Shown: positions 1 to 19,824, counted from the first letter of the stretch. The stretch: 64,000 nucleotides of DNA from Parelaphostrongylus tenuis (GCA_019055375.1 JAHQIW010000355.1:241576-305575), one strand, 5' to 3'. Notes: generated from the sequence alone by a model not told the origin. Numbers and translations: made by a program.

Positions 1-129
1 ACACCTAGTTGAGACCAAATCACCAATTACGAAGAAGAACTGAGATAATATAAGACCACAGAACAATGGAAATTTCGATAGGCAGGGTGGACTGAGGCTA
101 CTGAATGAACATCTCAGGTCGTTCCATAA

Positions 130-186
130 GTTCATAAAAAAAATCCAAAAAAAAAATCCAAATCCAAATCCAATCTAAATCCAGGC
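130..186. repeat. A-rich simple repeat
   Basis: This is an A-rich tract followed by imperfect repeats of the hexamer ccaaat. The rest of 1-236 shows no gene or recognised repeat. Confidence 0.6.
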
Positions 187-236
187 ATAATACACCCTAT
201 TTGTGCCATTATTTGAGCGTGGCCTAAATAATGATA

Positions 237-583
237 TCAGGCATGTTGAAATTTGAGCAGTGGTCTTAAGAAAAACACTCGGGACGAAAGATATGATATA
301 TTGAATATACTGGCCAAGAGCAATCGAGTGTACAACACTCTGTATTCGGTGAGAATTTCACTGGACATAGAGTGTAAAACGTTCGTCGTCGCTAACTCAT
401 AGTGTGGGGACTGGAGCAGCACCCACAGAGATGAGCAAAAGACGAGAAAGGGTACCTGCCCGACTGACGAGATCGCAAGATCGAAACACGTGTATCGGGC
501 TCTATAAGTCAGCCCTCATTGACAGACCACTGACATGCGTGGCTCAAAAATGATTGCAAGGCATATTAGAAATTTTTTACTAG
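237..583 (+). repeat. Hammerhead repeat family A, copy 1
   Basis: The segment shares blocks with copies near 34.0-34.4, 37.5-38.1, 51.0 and 58.6 kb. These are a gagtgtaaaacgttcg block upstream of the ribozyme, the ribozyme itself, and a tail with ttgaaatttgag and gtggtctta. Here a tail-like block (about 244-282) lies upstream of the next unit, suggesting tandem head-to-tail arrangement. No protein is encoded. Confidence 0.7.
458..500 (+). ncRNA. Hammerhead ribozyme, family A, intact
   Basis: Stem I is GCCCGA (458-463) with TCGGGC (495-500), a perfect 6-bp match. The core CTGACGA is 464-470. Stem II is GATC-GCAA-GATC (471-482), closed by a GNRA-type loop. GAAA is 483-486. Minimal stem III pairs A486-T493 and C487-G492 around a 4-nt loop, leaving cleavage nucleotide A494 after T493 (a GUA triplet). 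All core positions fit the hammerhead consensus in type I topology. Self-cleavage itself is inferred. Confidence 0.85.
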
Positions 584-631
584 ATAATTCCAAAAAATAA
601 TGTTTGAAGCCTAAACGAGGTTGGTACGCCA

Positions 632-678
632 GGGCCATACACGGTGTTTCGGAGGTCTCGCCTACTCGTGAGTGACCC
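632..678 (-). ncRNA. Hammerhead ribozyme, family B, decayed core
   Basis: On the minus strand stem I is GGGTCA with TGGCCC (five Watson-Crick pairs and one G-U). The core reads CTCACGA, so the conserved G of CUGANGA is C. Stem II keeps AGG/CCT and GAAA is present. The core change should abolish cleavage. Confidence 0.6.
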
Positions 679-992
679 ACGCCACACATTAAGCCCTGCA
701 TTGAAGCAAGGAGGGAGGCGTATGTGGTGATGGCATAGTGTACAATGACACTGATCCATCACCACTTTTCAGTCGATGGATTTCGGCCGGTGGACCAAAA
801 TTAATCCATATTTTTTTTTACTATCTATGTTTATTACGAGGCTATGAAAACATTCGATGTTATGGATTGATTTTGGTTTACCAGCCGAAGTCCATCGACT
901 GAAAAGTGGTGATGGACCAGTGTCATTGTACACTATGCCATCACCACATACGCCTCCCTCCTTGCTACAATGCAGGGCTTAATGTGGGGCCG

Positions 993-1041
993 GGGTCACT
1001 GATGAGAAGGACGAAACCTCCGAAACACTGGTGTTTGACCC
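993..1041 (+). ncRNA. Hammerhead ribozyme, family B
   Basis: Stem I is GGGTCA (993-998) with TGACCC (1036-1041), fully complementary. The core CTGATGA is 999-1005. Stem II (1006-1021) pairs with one mismatch. GAAA is 1022-1025. Stem III pairs A1025-T1034, C1026-G1033 and A1027-T1032, leaving T1035 as the cleavage nucleotide. The weak stem II makes activity less certain than for families A and C. Confidence 0.7.
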
Positions 1042-1149
1042 TGGCGTACAAACCTCGTTTAGGCTTGAAACATTCTTTTTTGGAATTATTTCGAATGTTT
1101 ATCACGAGGTTTTGAAAACAGTCGATGTTATAGATTAATTTTTTACTAG

Positions 1150-1480
1150 AATTTCAGTAGCCATTCGAAAGCTTGAATCTTGCGATTTCAACAGTGCATT
1201 TCATCTCTGAACGAGAACGCCGTTCTACTGCGCTGCTGCAACGAAAATAAAACTATTTCACTCTCGGAGTGTTTTCTCGTCACGGTTTCGGTCTGTATAC
1301 GACTTTTAATTAGACCATACTGATACTCATTCGATAGCACAAATCTCACAGATACCGATGCCAAATCTGATTATCACGAAAGTTTTCATAGCACGTTGTA
1401 GGAGCGGAAAGAAGCTTACGTTTCACATTTGCAGTTTTCCTCGCACATAAGAGTCATTTACGTACAAGAAGTGTATGAGC
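1150..1480 (+). repeat. Dispersed repeat (R150 family)
   Basis: The segment carries the recurring blocks cattcgaaagctt/cattcgatagc, followed by a phrase close to tactgcgctgctgcaacgaa. The same unit recurs on both strands throughout the window (see 36.1-37.5, 44.6-45.4 and 54.7-55.1 kb). It is non-coding. Confidence 0.6.
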
Positions 1481-1609
1481 GTGTAGAGAAAATTATGCAG
1501 TACCAAAGTATTGTGAAAAAAAAACTCAATTTCGTCCCGCTACGAGGAGAAAATCCTTTTTAAATAATGAAAATCGCGCGCCGCGTGCCGAATTGATTAT
1601 GCTGCCGTC

Positions 1610-1925
1610 TGCAAAGAGATGCACTGCGCGATGCCAGGATATTACACCATAGGGTACAGCCCGTCGAGAGTGAATTAACCCATTCCGCACCGTGAACACA
1701 CGGCCTCTGCGCCTCCAACTGGCAACACTGGACGATCTGCTCCACGTTCTCTGCATCTCCAACCCCCAGCGTGCCACTGCTAGACGCAGCACATTGAATT
1801 TAGAGATGCGGAGGAGGTGGAGCAGACCGCCCACAGCTGCCAGTTAGAGATAAAGAGCCCATGGGTCCAGGATCCCAAAAGGGTTAAGAAGCCGAGTATT
1901 CTGGCAAGACAAATTGCAATGAAAA
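1610..1925. repeat. Foldback (hairpin) repeat
   Basis: A block near 1708-1760 (ccaactggca, gatctgctccac, tgcatctc) recurs in inverted form at about 1803-1850, with weaker matching outward to both ends. The GC-rich open frames here come from the hairpin. Confidence 0.55.
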
Positions 1926-2094
1926 AGTTACAGAGCACTTCCTCCCTATATAAGAAGTCTTCCCTCTATCCCACTCAGCTTTGATCACCGCCTCGGAGAT
2001 GTGCTACGCATTCGATTCTAGTCGTATGGCCGTCTCAAGTGAATTCAATGCAGATCTGGAGCCGTCACAATGGCCTACCTACTCACGGTGGCTT

Positions 2095-2205
2095 ACCAGA
2101 AGGATGGAAGGCTTGGTGAGTCCTGGGTGCGCGGGATCGAACCATAGACCACATGTGTCTCGTAGGGCACCTGTATCCAGTGCGCCACACGTGCACTTAC
2201 CAGAT
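2095..2205 (-). mobile_element. SINE-1 fragment (tRNA-derived)
   Basis: On the minus strand this holds a B-box-like ggttcgatcccg and the downstream body phrase that mirrors aaggatggaaggcttg. It matches the tRNA-derived heads at 10.4, 11.3, 29.5 and 55.7 kb. The 3' half is missing. Confidence 0.6.
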
Positions 2206-2269
2206 AAATCAAATAGAGTTACTATTGGATTGTTCAGACAAGATTGGTCCTAGATATGCCCAGTGATGC

Positions 2270-2625
2270 AGAATGTTGTGCAAAACTTTCGCGTAGGCGG
2301 GACTCGAACCCACATCTCACTCTATCCGGTAGCATGTGCTCTAACTCGTTGCACTACTGACGCCCATTTTGCACACCACTCTTTCTATGCTACAGCGTAT
2401 CTATTTGTCAGCCGCCAACCATCAACGGTCTGGCCCGGGTAGTTAGTCTCGACATTGTACCCGCTTACGCTGACAGATATTGGATATTCTCACGCATTCC
2501 CGGAAAGAGTGAGGTGCGGGTTCGAGTCCCGCCTGAAGCGAAAGTTTTGCAGATCATTCTGCATCACTGGGATATCTACAACATCATACCACCGCTAGAA
2601 GCGGCTAAATAAACAAAATTTCGTT
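2270..2625. repeat. Head-to-head tRNA-derived foldback element 1
   Basis: A tRNA-like head on the minus strand (about 2296-2366, B box gggttcgagtccc) faces another on the plus strand (about 2490-2545, the same B box). Between them is a spacer with gtcagccgccaaccatcaac and its rough inverted partner. Both heads share aaagttttgca-type flanks. The right unit ends in catcataccaccgct plus agaagcgg. Neither head folds as a complete tRNA. The same layout recurs at 19.8 and 47.4 kb. Confidence 0.65.
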
Positions 2626-2689
2626 TAATCAAAATTGGTTTTTCTTAATATTTGAATGAGAATATACTCAAATGATTCAAAGCACTTGA

Positions 2690-2760
2690 AAACAGTGGCG
2701 CAGTGGCAGCGATGCGGTTTGACACGAGCGAGTTCCTGGTTCGATCCCGTCATGAGTAAT
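2690..2760 (+). repeat. tRNA-like remnant
   Basis: An A-box-like tggcgcagtggcagcg and a B box ggttcgatccc lie about 40 nt apart. The acceptor ends do not pair, so this is a tRNA-derived repeat rather than a tRNA gene. Confidence 0.5.
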
Positions 2761-2957
2761 AGAGTCAATTACTTAATTAGAGGAAAAACGACTCTAAAAA
2801 ATTGATCAAGCAACTGCTCTCCACAACCGGAGCGTGAATAATCGTAATTTAGGCGTCGTTCTGTGTAGTCACGGGAACAGTCGCTAATTGACGGCATGAA
2901 CTCTTGCCACACCCTATCTCGTCTTCATTCCCTTTCTTTTTTCTCCGACGTATTACA

Positions 2958-3110
2958 GTGGAGGTGTAGTAGCGCAATGGTTAATGATGCAGTTTATCAG
3001 GAACCAAGCTAATGAGCAAAGCGTTGGTTCAATCCCTCTCCCGACATTCTTGTGCAATTCGTTAACAAACCGCCTCATGAAGCGCCCTACCGTGGCTGCC
3101 TCCAACATTG
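2958..3110 (+). mobile_element. SINE-3 copy (tRNA-derived)
   Basis: The head is tagtagcgcaatggttaatg with gatgcag and B box ggttcaatccc, followed by cgttaacaaaccgcctca. It resembles copies at about 15.06 and 17.70 kb that share the gtgatgcaggc and tcgggttcca/tcgtgttcca phrases. Internal Pol III boxes suggest a SINE. Confidence 0.5.
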
Positions 3111-3222
3111 CAAAGAGCCACATAGTAGCCTTTGATGACGGATCATCTTAGAAAGAATCTTTTTTTAACTATTGCGAAAGAAGATTTCTCTTGGGAAAAA
3201 ACGTTATCAACTGCAAAACAGT

Positions 3223-3295
3223 TGCTCCCGGTGAGGCTCGAACTCACGACCTTCAGATTATGAGACTGACGCGCTACCGACTGCGCTACGGAAGC
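3223..3295 (-). tRNA. tRNA-Met (CAU), elongator
   Basis: The 73-nt minus-strand sequence folds as a complete cloverleaf. The acceptor stem is GCTTCCG/CGGGAGC with one G-U and an A discriminator. The D arm is GCGC...GCGC. The anticodon loop CTCATAA has anticodon CAU. The T arm is GTGAG-TTCGAGC-CTCAC. A box tagcgcagtcggtagcg and B box gttcgagcc are intact. Arm sequences match the conserved eukaryotic elongator tRNA-Met, distinct from initiator. No intron is present. Confidence 0.95.
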
Positions 3296-3559
3296 ACATT
3301 GATGTGGACTTATATTAGTCTATTAGTATTTCTCATTTCCACCAAATTCAAAGACCTTTGTGGAAAGTGGATGAGAGCAAACATCGAATCCAAGAAGTGC
3401 TGTGATCTACACAGTAAATTGTGACCTTGAGTCGTGTAAAATCGATAGATAAGTTAATAAATAAATAATGATCTTATCGGAGTAAATTAGTAGATAAATG
3501 TCGAAATGTATTCAGTCTTCTCTATGATCTCGCACGTAGAAAGAGTGGGGGCAAAACAG

Positions 3560-3705
3560 GTGTCGGTAGCGTAGTTGGTTGAGAACGCATCTCGGAAGGC
3601 TAAAATGCGGGTTTGAGTCCGCTTGACGTCAAAGTTTTGCAACATCATTCAACATCATAGCGGATATCGATTCTAACATCATACCACCGCTAAAAAGCGG
3701 TTTAA
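3560..3705 (+). mobile_element. tRNA-derived repeat with 3' tail
   Basis: The head has ggtagcgtagttggttgaga (A box) and gggtttgagtcc (degenerate B box). It is followed by caaagttttgca and the tail catcataccaccgct, aaaaagcgg. This is the same tail as at 2.6 kb and, inverted, at 47.3 kb. Confidence 0.6.
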
Positions 3706-6700
3706 TAAGAGAAAGAATTCTTGTCTATCACACCAATTTTCTCTTTTGAACATTCGGTACTTGTTCAATATAAGGCGACAAATGAATATTCGACCCTGTT
3801 CACTGCTGTACAAGAATTTTTGTGACAGTGTTACTGATCCCTCAAAGTTTGAATCTCCGGCCAGTGCAGTACGTGGCCAGTTTTGAGAAAAACCCTACTT
3901 TGACGTTGTTACAGAAGAAATAATCTATGCGTTTCACTCAAGCGCTTTTCTCGCAAGACAGGCTTATTCTTCATACTACTAGTAGTCATTCGATAGCGTA
4001 TAATTCCAGAATTTTAGCGCTGTTGTCATTTTCTGGAAAGACCGTTCTTCTCTAGTGTAGCAGGGAAAATAAGATCAAATTCATACAACCGAGCTTAGGT
4101 ATTTTGGCTGTTCTACAGGGTTCAGGAAGGAAGAGCGAGAGGCGGGTACAGGGCAGATGCGGCAATTTCATCATTACCGTCAATCGATTGGTCCTTCGGC
4201 GGGCCACAGAGAAGTGCGACTATTGTTACACAATTGAAGACTTCTTTCTGTGCGTTGAGAGAGACTCCAGATTAAACGTCTCACTCTAATACTGAAAGGA
4301 TTTGTCTACTCGGTCATGTAGTTTTCGTGCTTTCAGCGAAGTAACTGTTGAATTGTGCTGCCGATGTAAAACACATTTTGCTTCGAACTTGAACACGTTT
4401 AAAAGGGTGTTTTGAAAAGCCGACCACATAACGCTCTAGCCAGAGATTTAGGCTTTCGAATGGTTACTAACACTCTTATGAAAATTCCTTGTCCAGCGAA
4501 TGGGATCGAACATCATTTGTCTCCGTCTAACAGAAAAGATCCCATTGCCTTTCAGTCGACTGTTTCTCCCACCTCGCGCTAAGCATTTAATACAGTCTGA
4601 GAGATGTTTTCAACCATATCGAGGTTGTGTGTCATTGGCATACGTAAGCCACAGACATATCAACCTCGAAAAAACTTATGATTTATCACGCTAGATTATT
4701 CTAGTTGTTTAATTCTAAGAAGACTATAGTGAAAATCAATGCTCTCAAAGCATGTGCATTGCCCTAGAATGTATGCCTGATGATAATGCGAATCAAGGCG
4801 ATTACAGAGGACGTCATCGAAGTGAGTCTAACTGAGACCGCTCACTACATGGTTCTTGCGATATTGAAAGAATTGTTCCTGAGATCATATCACAGCAAAA
4901 GGACCGAGAGCGTAGATGTTCTCTCCATAACTTAGGTCGGCCTTGAACAGTGATCTTTCTGGAAAGTTTTTGGTCTTAGTCCACGTTTGCTTGTGACGTG
5001 AACTGGTGTCAGTTTGACACTAATCCTTGCTTCCATTGAGTACCAAAGTATAGCAGGGACGTAGATGAACTATTCTGAACTATATATGGATCAGGAGAAG
5101 TTCTACATATATTAAACTTCCAGCGTAGTTGCTATTAACATCTTCCAGCGCTAAGATTGAACACAAAAATTTTAAGAAAATTTTTGCATCGCGACCTATG
5201 GATGAGAAATATGTGGGTGGGATGAGCGATTGAATATACTGTCGAGCTTTTCATGATATTTGTATTACACTGAGAGTTTCAGTCAATAAGCTCCCCTTTT
5301 GCAGTCGGACGTAGGAAGTTGTAAATGCAGAAGACAATAACAAATTAGGCCTTTTTTAAGGAGTAAAACATTACCTCAAACCGATATCGCTCCTTTCCGA
5401 AAACTAAAGACTATTAGACAATTTCTCGAGCAGATAGGCTAACGTCTAGTTGTACCCAATCTCAGGTACAAATAACCTGCTCCGAGCTTGCACAACTGGG
5501 TCGAGTAAAGGAAAATGAACACTTAAAGGAGAGGAAAGCGCAGTTATTGACTGATGGTCCAGAGGATAAGGAAAATATCTGAAAAGACTTGGGCGAGACC
5601 TCCGGAACACCGGTGCATGACCTTGGGATACCAACCTTGAGTAAGGCTTTAAGGAATCTTAAAAAATAGATTGAATGTTTATTGCGAGGTTAAAAAACAG
5701 TCGATGCCATAGACCAATTATGTTGTGAGTCTTTCTCAATATACCTCGTTTCTCAGACATTGTAGCGAGAATAGAAGATGTTTAATCAAAGTAAGAACGG
5801 TTGCATTACGTTGTTGTTCAGTGAGGGAACCCATATAGCGTTGGCAGTTATCGTTCGATACAGTTTTTGTTTGTTCTTGACAGACTGATTGACCATGTTC
5901 CCCCTTTATCAGAGCTACTGCAACGATGGACAAAGCACATCCTTGAGAGTGCTCGAAGGTTCCGGAAACGATTCAGGACGATGAGACACATCTAACCGGC
6001 GAATACACTATCTAAAATATGGTAAAGGCCCGATTACTGTTTGAGAAGGAAGAAAGTTCTTCAATCTCATTGTCTTCCTAGCTTTTACGTCATTCGTATA
6101 AATCCATAAGATAACTTTAGAAGCATTATGATGCCGTCAGAGTTATCCAAAGTGTAGTGGGTTTTCTCATGGAGTCTTTTACACACTACGAAAACCACTG
6201 AACCGATAATCAGACTCTTTCATGTAGTTTCCATAAGTAAAATATTAGTTGAAATTTGACCGATTGTTTTTGGTTTATGGTAGGAATACTACCAATTAAC
6301 AGAGCCGAAATGTTTACTTTCCAAACTTATACGATTATCTCATCAAAAAGGGTAGTAACTTTGGAGATAACTATAACTTTGGAAAGGCGCATAGAAAGTG
6401 ATCATATTTAGGAGTCAAAACGACTCAGTGAGAGTGTAATTTATTTGTTCAGCTATCATATGTCTCTGCTTCAATTGCTGGATGTTCGAATATATCCCAA
6501 GAAGTCTGTACTCTTTCCTTTTACGTACCACCGTTTATCAGCAGTTTCTCCTTACTCGAGGAACATGAAAATCATTGTTCATAACTTGTTCAGGGCTCTT
6601 GTTAAGTTATTTGACTTCATGCTTGTTCATCATTCTCATAAAGTCTTGAGTCTCGTGGAGCCACATCATCAACAACTATAATTGCGGCACGTGGTGTTTT

Positions 6701-8460
6701 ATCCCACATAGTTTTTAAAATTCTGGCAGCTCTTTCCTTGGTTATCTTCAATCCATTGCAATTCAAATTTAACCTATTTACTCGAGTCAAACACATTCAA
6801 TATTTTGCCGAATCGCTGTGACAAAGAGCTACTCCAGGGTTTCGAGTTTGGATATGCAGTAGAGAACTCTAATTTCCCGACAGGCCCACTTAAGGTGAAG
6901 AATGAGAATCAAAGAATAGAAGTTTCCAAATCTTTTCGTATTCGCGCAGGCCTTCCTAGGAAGCCACTTCCGCTGGATAAAACCTTCCCTAAAGATAAGA
7001 TGAAAGATAGAAAAGAATAAAATCAGGCTACTGGTATCCAGTCAAAAGCTTGGATCTCTAAAAATTCAAAATTTACTCGGTCTTCAGGAAGGCATTCTTG
7101 CAGCGCTGTAGCACTAAAATTAAAAATATCTTTCATTTGCTCCGCGTGCTCAAATCAACAACTCACTTTTATTTTGCTGGACATAGCTTTTCCCGTAAAT
7201 TATTGCTGACCCACTATTTGGGTAATTGGCTGGTCCGTCTTCACTTGTAGTGCTGGCCCCAGTAGGTGGTGGTCTGTATCGAATATGGTGACATTCGCGA
7301 AGTCCATTTCATGGATTCAAATTCGTTGCCACCTGCCCATTCAGATAGCTGACGTAAGCCACAAACACGTTCGCCCATTGTTTTAATGGCGTTCCAAGGA
7401 AACGCTTGAGTTCTTAGAGATCCATGTCACAGTTATTTCCCTCCATCTGTCATATGTTCTTATTATGTGACCGGCCTACCTATGTTTCACATAGCGCAAA
7501 TTTCAATATTTCAAAATTGCGTTTGTCATAGCTTCAAAGCAAGAAAATATAATCGATTTTCTCATGCGTTGCGCGTTATCGGGCACTTCGCGCGTACTTT
7601 TCACAGGACAAAGCTTTCTTCAGACTGCTAGTAGTAGTTTCGGTAGAGTAGATTTCAGCGAGTTACAAAATGTTTTTGGTCGAAAAGCTTTTTTTCAGTC
7701 CTGTAGTGGAGCAAAGTAGATTGTGTTTCACACGCGTTGCGCGCTATCGTGCGAAATATTCGTTATTTATTCAAAATTTCTTCTTTTGTTCGTTGAGATT
7801 CTCAGGTTTTCTCTATTGAAGTTGTAGGAGCAAATTTGTCCCGTTTTCTCAGTCTAGACTTTTTATTTCCATTCTATTCTTCCAAATAGAACCAGCCAAT
7901 AAGCCTAAACTTGTGCACGAAAAGCATATGAACGTGTAGAAGAAATCTTAGTATATCGAAGCCATACTTCTTACATAGAATCTTTTTCAAAGCGGAGAAA
8001 AAGCCTCAATTTAGTAATAAAAGTCACATATCACATGCGAGTTGTTCTGCGTGGTCTGTCGATCGTGCCATCGATCCACAACCACTCACAGCCCCTAGCG
8101 GCAAACCATGTGCGGCGTGATTAAAACTTAATATTATTTTCCCTGCTAAAGTGCTCTGAAGCGGTCTTCATCAGAATACAAATACAATGTTAGAATCGGC
8201 AAAAGTTATGCTATCGAACGACTGCCAGCTTTTCAAGGAAAGACTTTCAGCCTGGAAAATGCGCCTCTCCAAATCCTGAAAAACAAGTACAACTCTAAGA
8301 TCTTCGAAATATACTCTATCAATCGATTAGTGGTACTCCAGGGATGAGCTCTGCCCTGCGATAAATACACGCGATAGCGCGTCACGCGTGTAAGATGTTT
8401 TGTTGTTTTTATATCCAGACGGCATGTCTTAAGTTTTTCATGAGATCCGTTGTAGCACTT
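3706..8460. other. Intergenic, no recognisable gene
   Basis: I see no convincing exon on either strand. Contents recognised are R150 blocks (about 3890-4080, 7030-7200, 7540-7800), and at 5590-5720 the 3' half of a family B hammerhead repeat, which lacks the catalytic 5' half. Short open frames here show no recognisable domain. Confidence 0.5.
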
Positions 8461-8465
8461 ATATA

Positions 8466-8508
8466 ATGCTAGGCACAGGTTTTGACCTTTCAGCCTCATC
8501 AGTAGCAC
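8466..8508 (-). ncRNA. Hammerhead ribozyme relic
   Basis: Minus strand: GTGCTA, then an intact CTGATGA core, a 12-nt stem II region, AAAA in place of GAAA, and TAGCAT in place of TAGCAC. It belongs to the GTGCTA stem I lineage and is probably inactive. Confidence 0.5.
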
Positions 8509-8646
8509 GATGCCTTTCCGTTCAGTCGGTTCTTTGTAAAGGAATATACCCCTTACATATAGAGGATTTCACGCCAAATTATTCACACTCTGCGTACGGT
8601 GAAAGAATCGTTCAAGGAAGGTCTCATAATTTTCGATTAAAAAGTT

Positions 8647-8650
<4 letters not shown>

Positions 8651-8684
<34 letters not shown>
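8651..8684. repeat. (TA)n microsatellite
   Basis: An uninterrupted TA dinucleotide run of about 34 bp. From 8685 to 9459 nothing coding is recognised. Confidence 0.9.
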
Positions 8685-8691
<7 letters not shown>

Positions 8692-9459
8692 TGTGTATAC
8701 ATATGCTTTATGCTCAGCAGTTTAAGTTACTTCAGGTTAATAATTTGGCTCTTATTGCTCTGGTACCAAAACTCATGAAACAGCCTAATATTACAGAGCA
8801 GTTCAGATCCACTTATCGCTTCTTACGTATTTGGAGTGGAAAGTTCTCTTTCATGAGACGAGGATTCTAAAATTCCAAAACCCCAAAATTCCAAAATACG
8901 CAAATTTCCAAAGAGATCTTTGATGACCTTTTATAAGCTAATCAATGAAGAAAAGTAAATCTTCACATGTGCTAAGTAATACTTTATGTTGATGTGGGAT
9001 GGACAATCACTGAAGAAGTAGATTATCTTAGGTGAACAATAGTCATTAACCATTCAACAGGTATTGAAGAGTAACCAAGTATTCCAACTTTTTCGATGAG
9101 ATTCGGAGGCCACTTAGCGTTTCGACAACATTTCCGCCGAAACGTCACCTATTTGAATAAATTTTCACCAAAAGAACCCTCAGTTCTGACTTTTGAACAG
9201 AGTAGTCATTCTTATTGTTATCACTTTTTCATTTGCAAAAGTGAGAAGTTTACAAATCAGTTTCATTTGTAGATCAATCTCAGTCACATATTAACACAGA
9301 TTCCCATATCAAACTGATCAAATGCAGTGATTATGTGTACGAAAACTCATATTGCTTCTTCATACAGAATGTATTACTTCCTTCATCATTTAATACTTTT
9401 TATCCAGCCGTTCTCCATTCTTCAAAAATGCTTATGTGCCAACTTCAAAGAAGTACCTT

Positions 9460-17509
<8,050 letters not shown>

Positions 17510-17699
17510 CTGATAACGCTGTAACAGGGACAGTATTGATTAATTGTATTATGACGATTTTCAATAATCTAATCGGCTATCGATGGCCACTTTCGATTTT
17601 TTATACATTAAGTACAGAGTGTTATCTAAAAAAGTTTATTTTCACGTCAAATAGTGGAGTATTATATTTGGTGATTTCATAATTGGCGGGGACAATCTC

Positions 17700-17890
17700 A
17701 ACACTACGGGAAGGTCCTGGCCTAGTGGTTGGTGATGCAGGCCATTAGGAGGCAAGATGCCGGATTGACCCCCTCCCCAATAGTTCTTGAAGTCAATAAC
17801 GAACGCCTCACGGAACGCTTCATGGAGAGCCTTAGCTCGGGTTCCAACGAAACTGCAAGGTGACACATGCGAAATGTCCGGAGATATCTG
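17700..17890 (+). mobile_element. SINE-3 copy
   Basis: The head is ggcctagtggttggtgatg with caggccattaggaggca and a degenerate B box ggattgacccc. The body has aataacgaacgcctca and ctcgggttccaacgaaac. It lies just upstream of the esterase gene, antisense to it. Confidence 0.55.
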
Positions 17891-17899
17891 TGGAGGATG

Positions 17900-19815
17900 C
17901 ATGCGAGGAAACGAAGCGAGTGTTAGGATTGTTAAGATCCGCAAAATAAAATGTAAAGATGAATAGTGTAAAAAAATTCAATAGTACACCTAAAGGCCAT
18001 ATTACGCGCAATAAGTTAAAAAATGCACTCCAAGGCAAAAACGTTGCTGAGGTGATAACTGATGAGGGATAAGATCTCTTAACCTAAGGATATGTTCATG
18101 CGATTAATGAGAATAATATCAGGTTTATATGATATGATTCCAGTTATAAAATGGCAAGTAAACAAGTAAGACATAACTCTAAACGGGTAAGAAAATAAAG
18201 ATAAAATTAGCACTCAGCCAAATACTATAGAAAAGATAATTGTGCTTTTTTTTCTTTTTTCTTGATCCTTCTTGCGATGAAGAGGATACTGCACAGAGGT
18301 AGCGATAGATTAACTAATTAAATTATCACAAATTGCCAAGTCAAAATATGAGCAAAACTTGGAATCTGATATTTCGCGCCATTCTTGCGGCTATATTTCA
18401 CATTGTACCCAACCGTTAAAACTGAAATAAGCACGTTCTAAGTTAGCTTTGTGAATTTGACGAATAACTGCAAAGGAGAGAAGAAGAATTAGCGAACAGT
18501 CATAAGATTTAAAGCGAATTTTAGAAAATTACGTAAGAGTACGGTATAAAACTTCAAAAATCGGTTATATTCTGCATACGACATGCGAAGTTGACCATAC
18601 CTAAGAGGAATTCTGTGAAGTTTCTCACGAGCTCTACCACACCTATGACAGTTGACCAGTACAGCATTCAGAAAAAAGGGTTTACGGATGCCAAAGCTGC
18701 CACTTATTTAGAAAAAAATTTTTTCAGTGATATTGCGATGCTCAAATATTTTCAATCGTCTAGTCGCAGAGTAACGGGACTTTTATCTATGGGTTAATAA
18801 GACGAAGTGCATTTTATTTGCTAGGCTAGCTATCAGTGCTAACACGAAACACCTAATTGCATGATCTAAAACTCTACGAAAACGCTTAAATTTTCTTAAA
18901 GATACTTACTTAGCATTTCACTTTTGACGATGATAATTGCCGAGAGTACTCATTGACTGGTCATCAAATATACGGAGAGAGTTCAAACTGTACAGTGTCA
19001 CACATACGCGCTTCTATCGACAATGAACGCGGATAGCGATACAATAACGACGACTGGTCAGTAGGTCTCTTCTTTGGCGAGATTCAATAAAATCCTTGCA
19101 ATCCAGCGTTATAGTCGCATCACGACAACCTAACTGACCATGTCATTCTTCCATCAAAACAATTTATTTATGGTTGACCCTTTATTATGGCAGGATTGAC
19201 CCTAGATATCTACATGGACGTCACATATAGTGACAAACAGTTTAGCATTTCTATTCGAAGCCTAGAAGAAGGTTAATTAGTGCAAGTGGGGAAATAGACG
19301 AGATGAGGAAAAGAGATGACTTATCTCCTGGAAGTTCCCACGGTTGAGAGAGTGCGGCATGTTTCCGTTAAAAAAGTTTAAGATGAATTTGATTTATTTT
19401 GCTTTGAAGTGCTCGGTCCAGCATAGTTCGTGAGTATTCGTATTGCGTGTTTATGTAGAACTTGAAAATAATCAAATGGTGCACGTATAGTTGTAATAAG
19501 TTGTAATAAGAGTCGGAAAAGATGTCAGGCAATATAAACATGCCCCATTTTTCAGAGCGATGATGAAAGACTGCCGTAAACGTCCTCAACCCTATAGAGA
19601 TTACGGAATCACAACGATTAAATGTATTTCATTCGAAAGAGATTATCTACGGAAGAACACAATCTACCGAAAACACACCCGTTGCTATAACCAATCCCAC
19701 ATGAGGCAAAGTTCCAGCTACTAGGGAATAATATTAGTTTCCGCCAAAAACACTAGAAGGCAAAGGGCGTTATGCAAGCAATTTGATGTCTCGGATTCCT
19801 AAAAGAATGGAGTAT
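17900..19815. other. Intergenic, nothing recognised
   Basis: AT-rich sequence without a convincing exon, RNA gene or known repeat on either strand. Open frames of up to 73 codons have no recognisable motif. Confidence 0.5.
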
Positions 19816-19824
19816 TGATCAAAA

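Larger units (their letters stand above)
584..1090. repeat. Inverted repeat with paired hammerheads, family B
   Basis: Two arms of about 200 bp (584-787 and 884-1090) are inverted copies of one another. They share the blocks aaaagtggtgatgga, tgtcattgtacactatgcc and acgcctccctccttgct. The 96-bp spacer contains a copy (about 821-880) of the tail found after the right arm (1092-1140), in the same orientation. One hammerhead motif lies in each arm on opposite strands. ORFs across this region are repeat-derived. Confidence 0.8.

Noticed and set aside
1526..1834. 102-codon minus-strand frame of unusual GC content.
   Set aside because: It coincides with a foldback repeat and has no recognisable domain.
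3191..3424. 77-codon plus-strand open frame.
   Set aside because: It overlaps the tRNA-Met gene on the opposite strand and has no protein motif.
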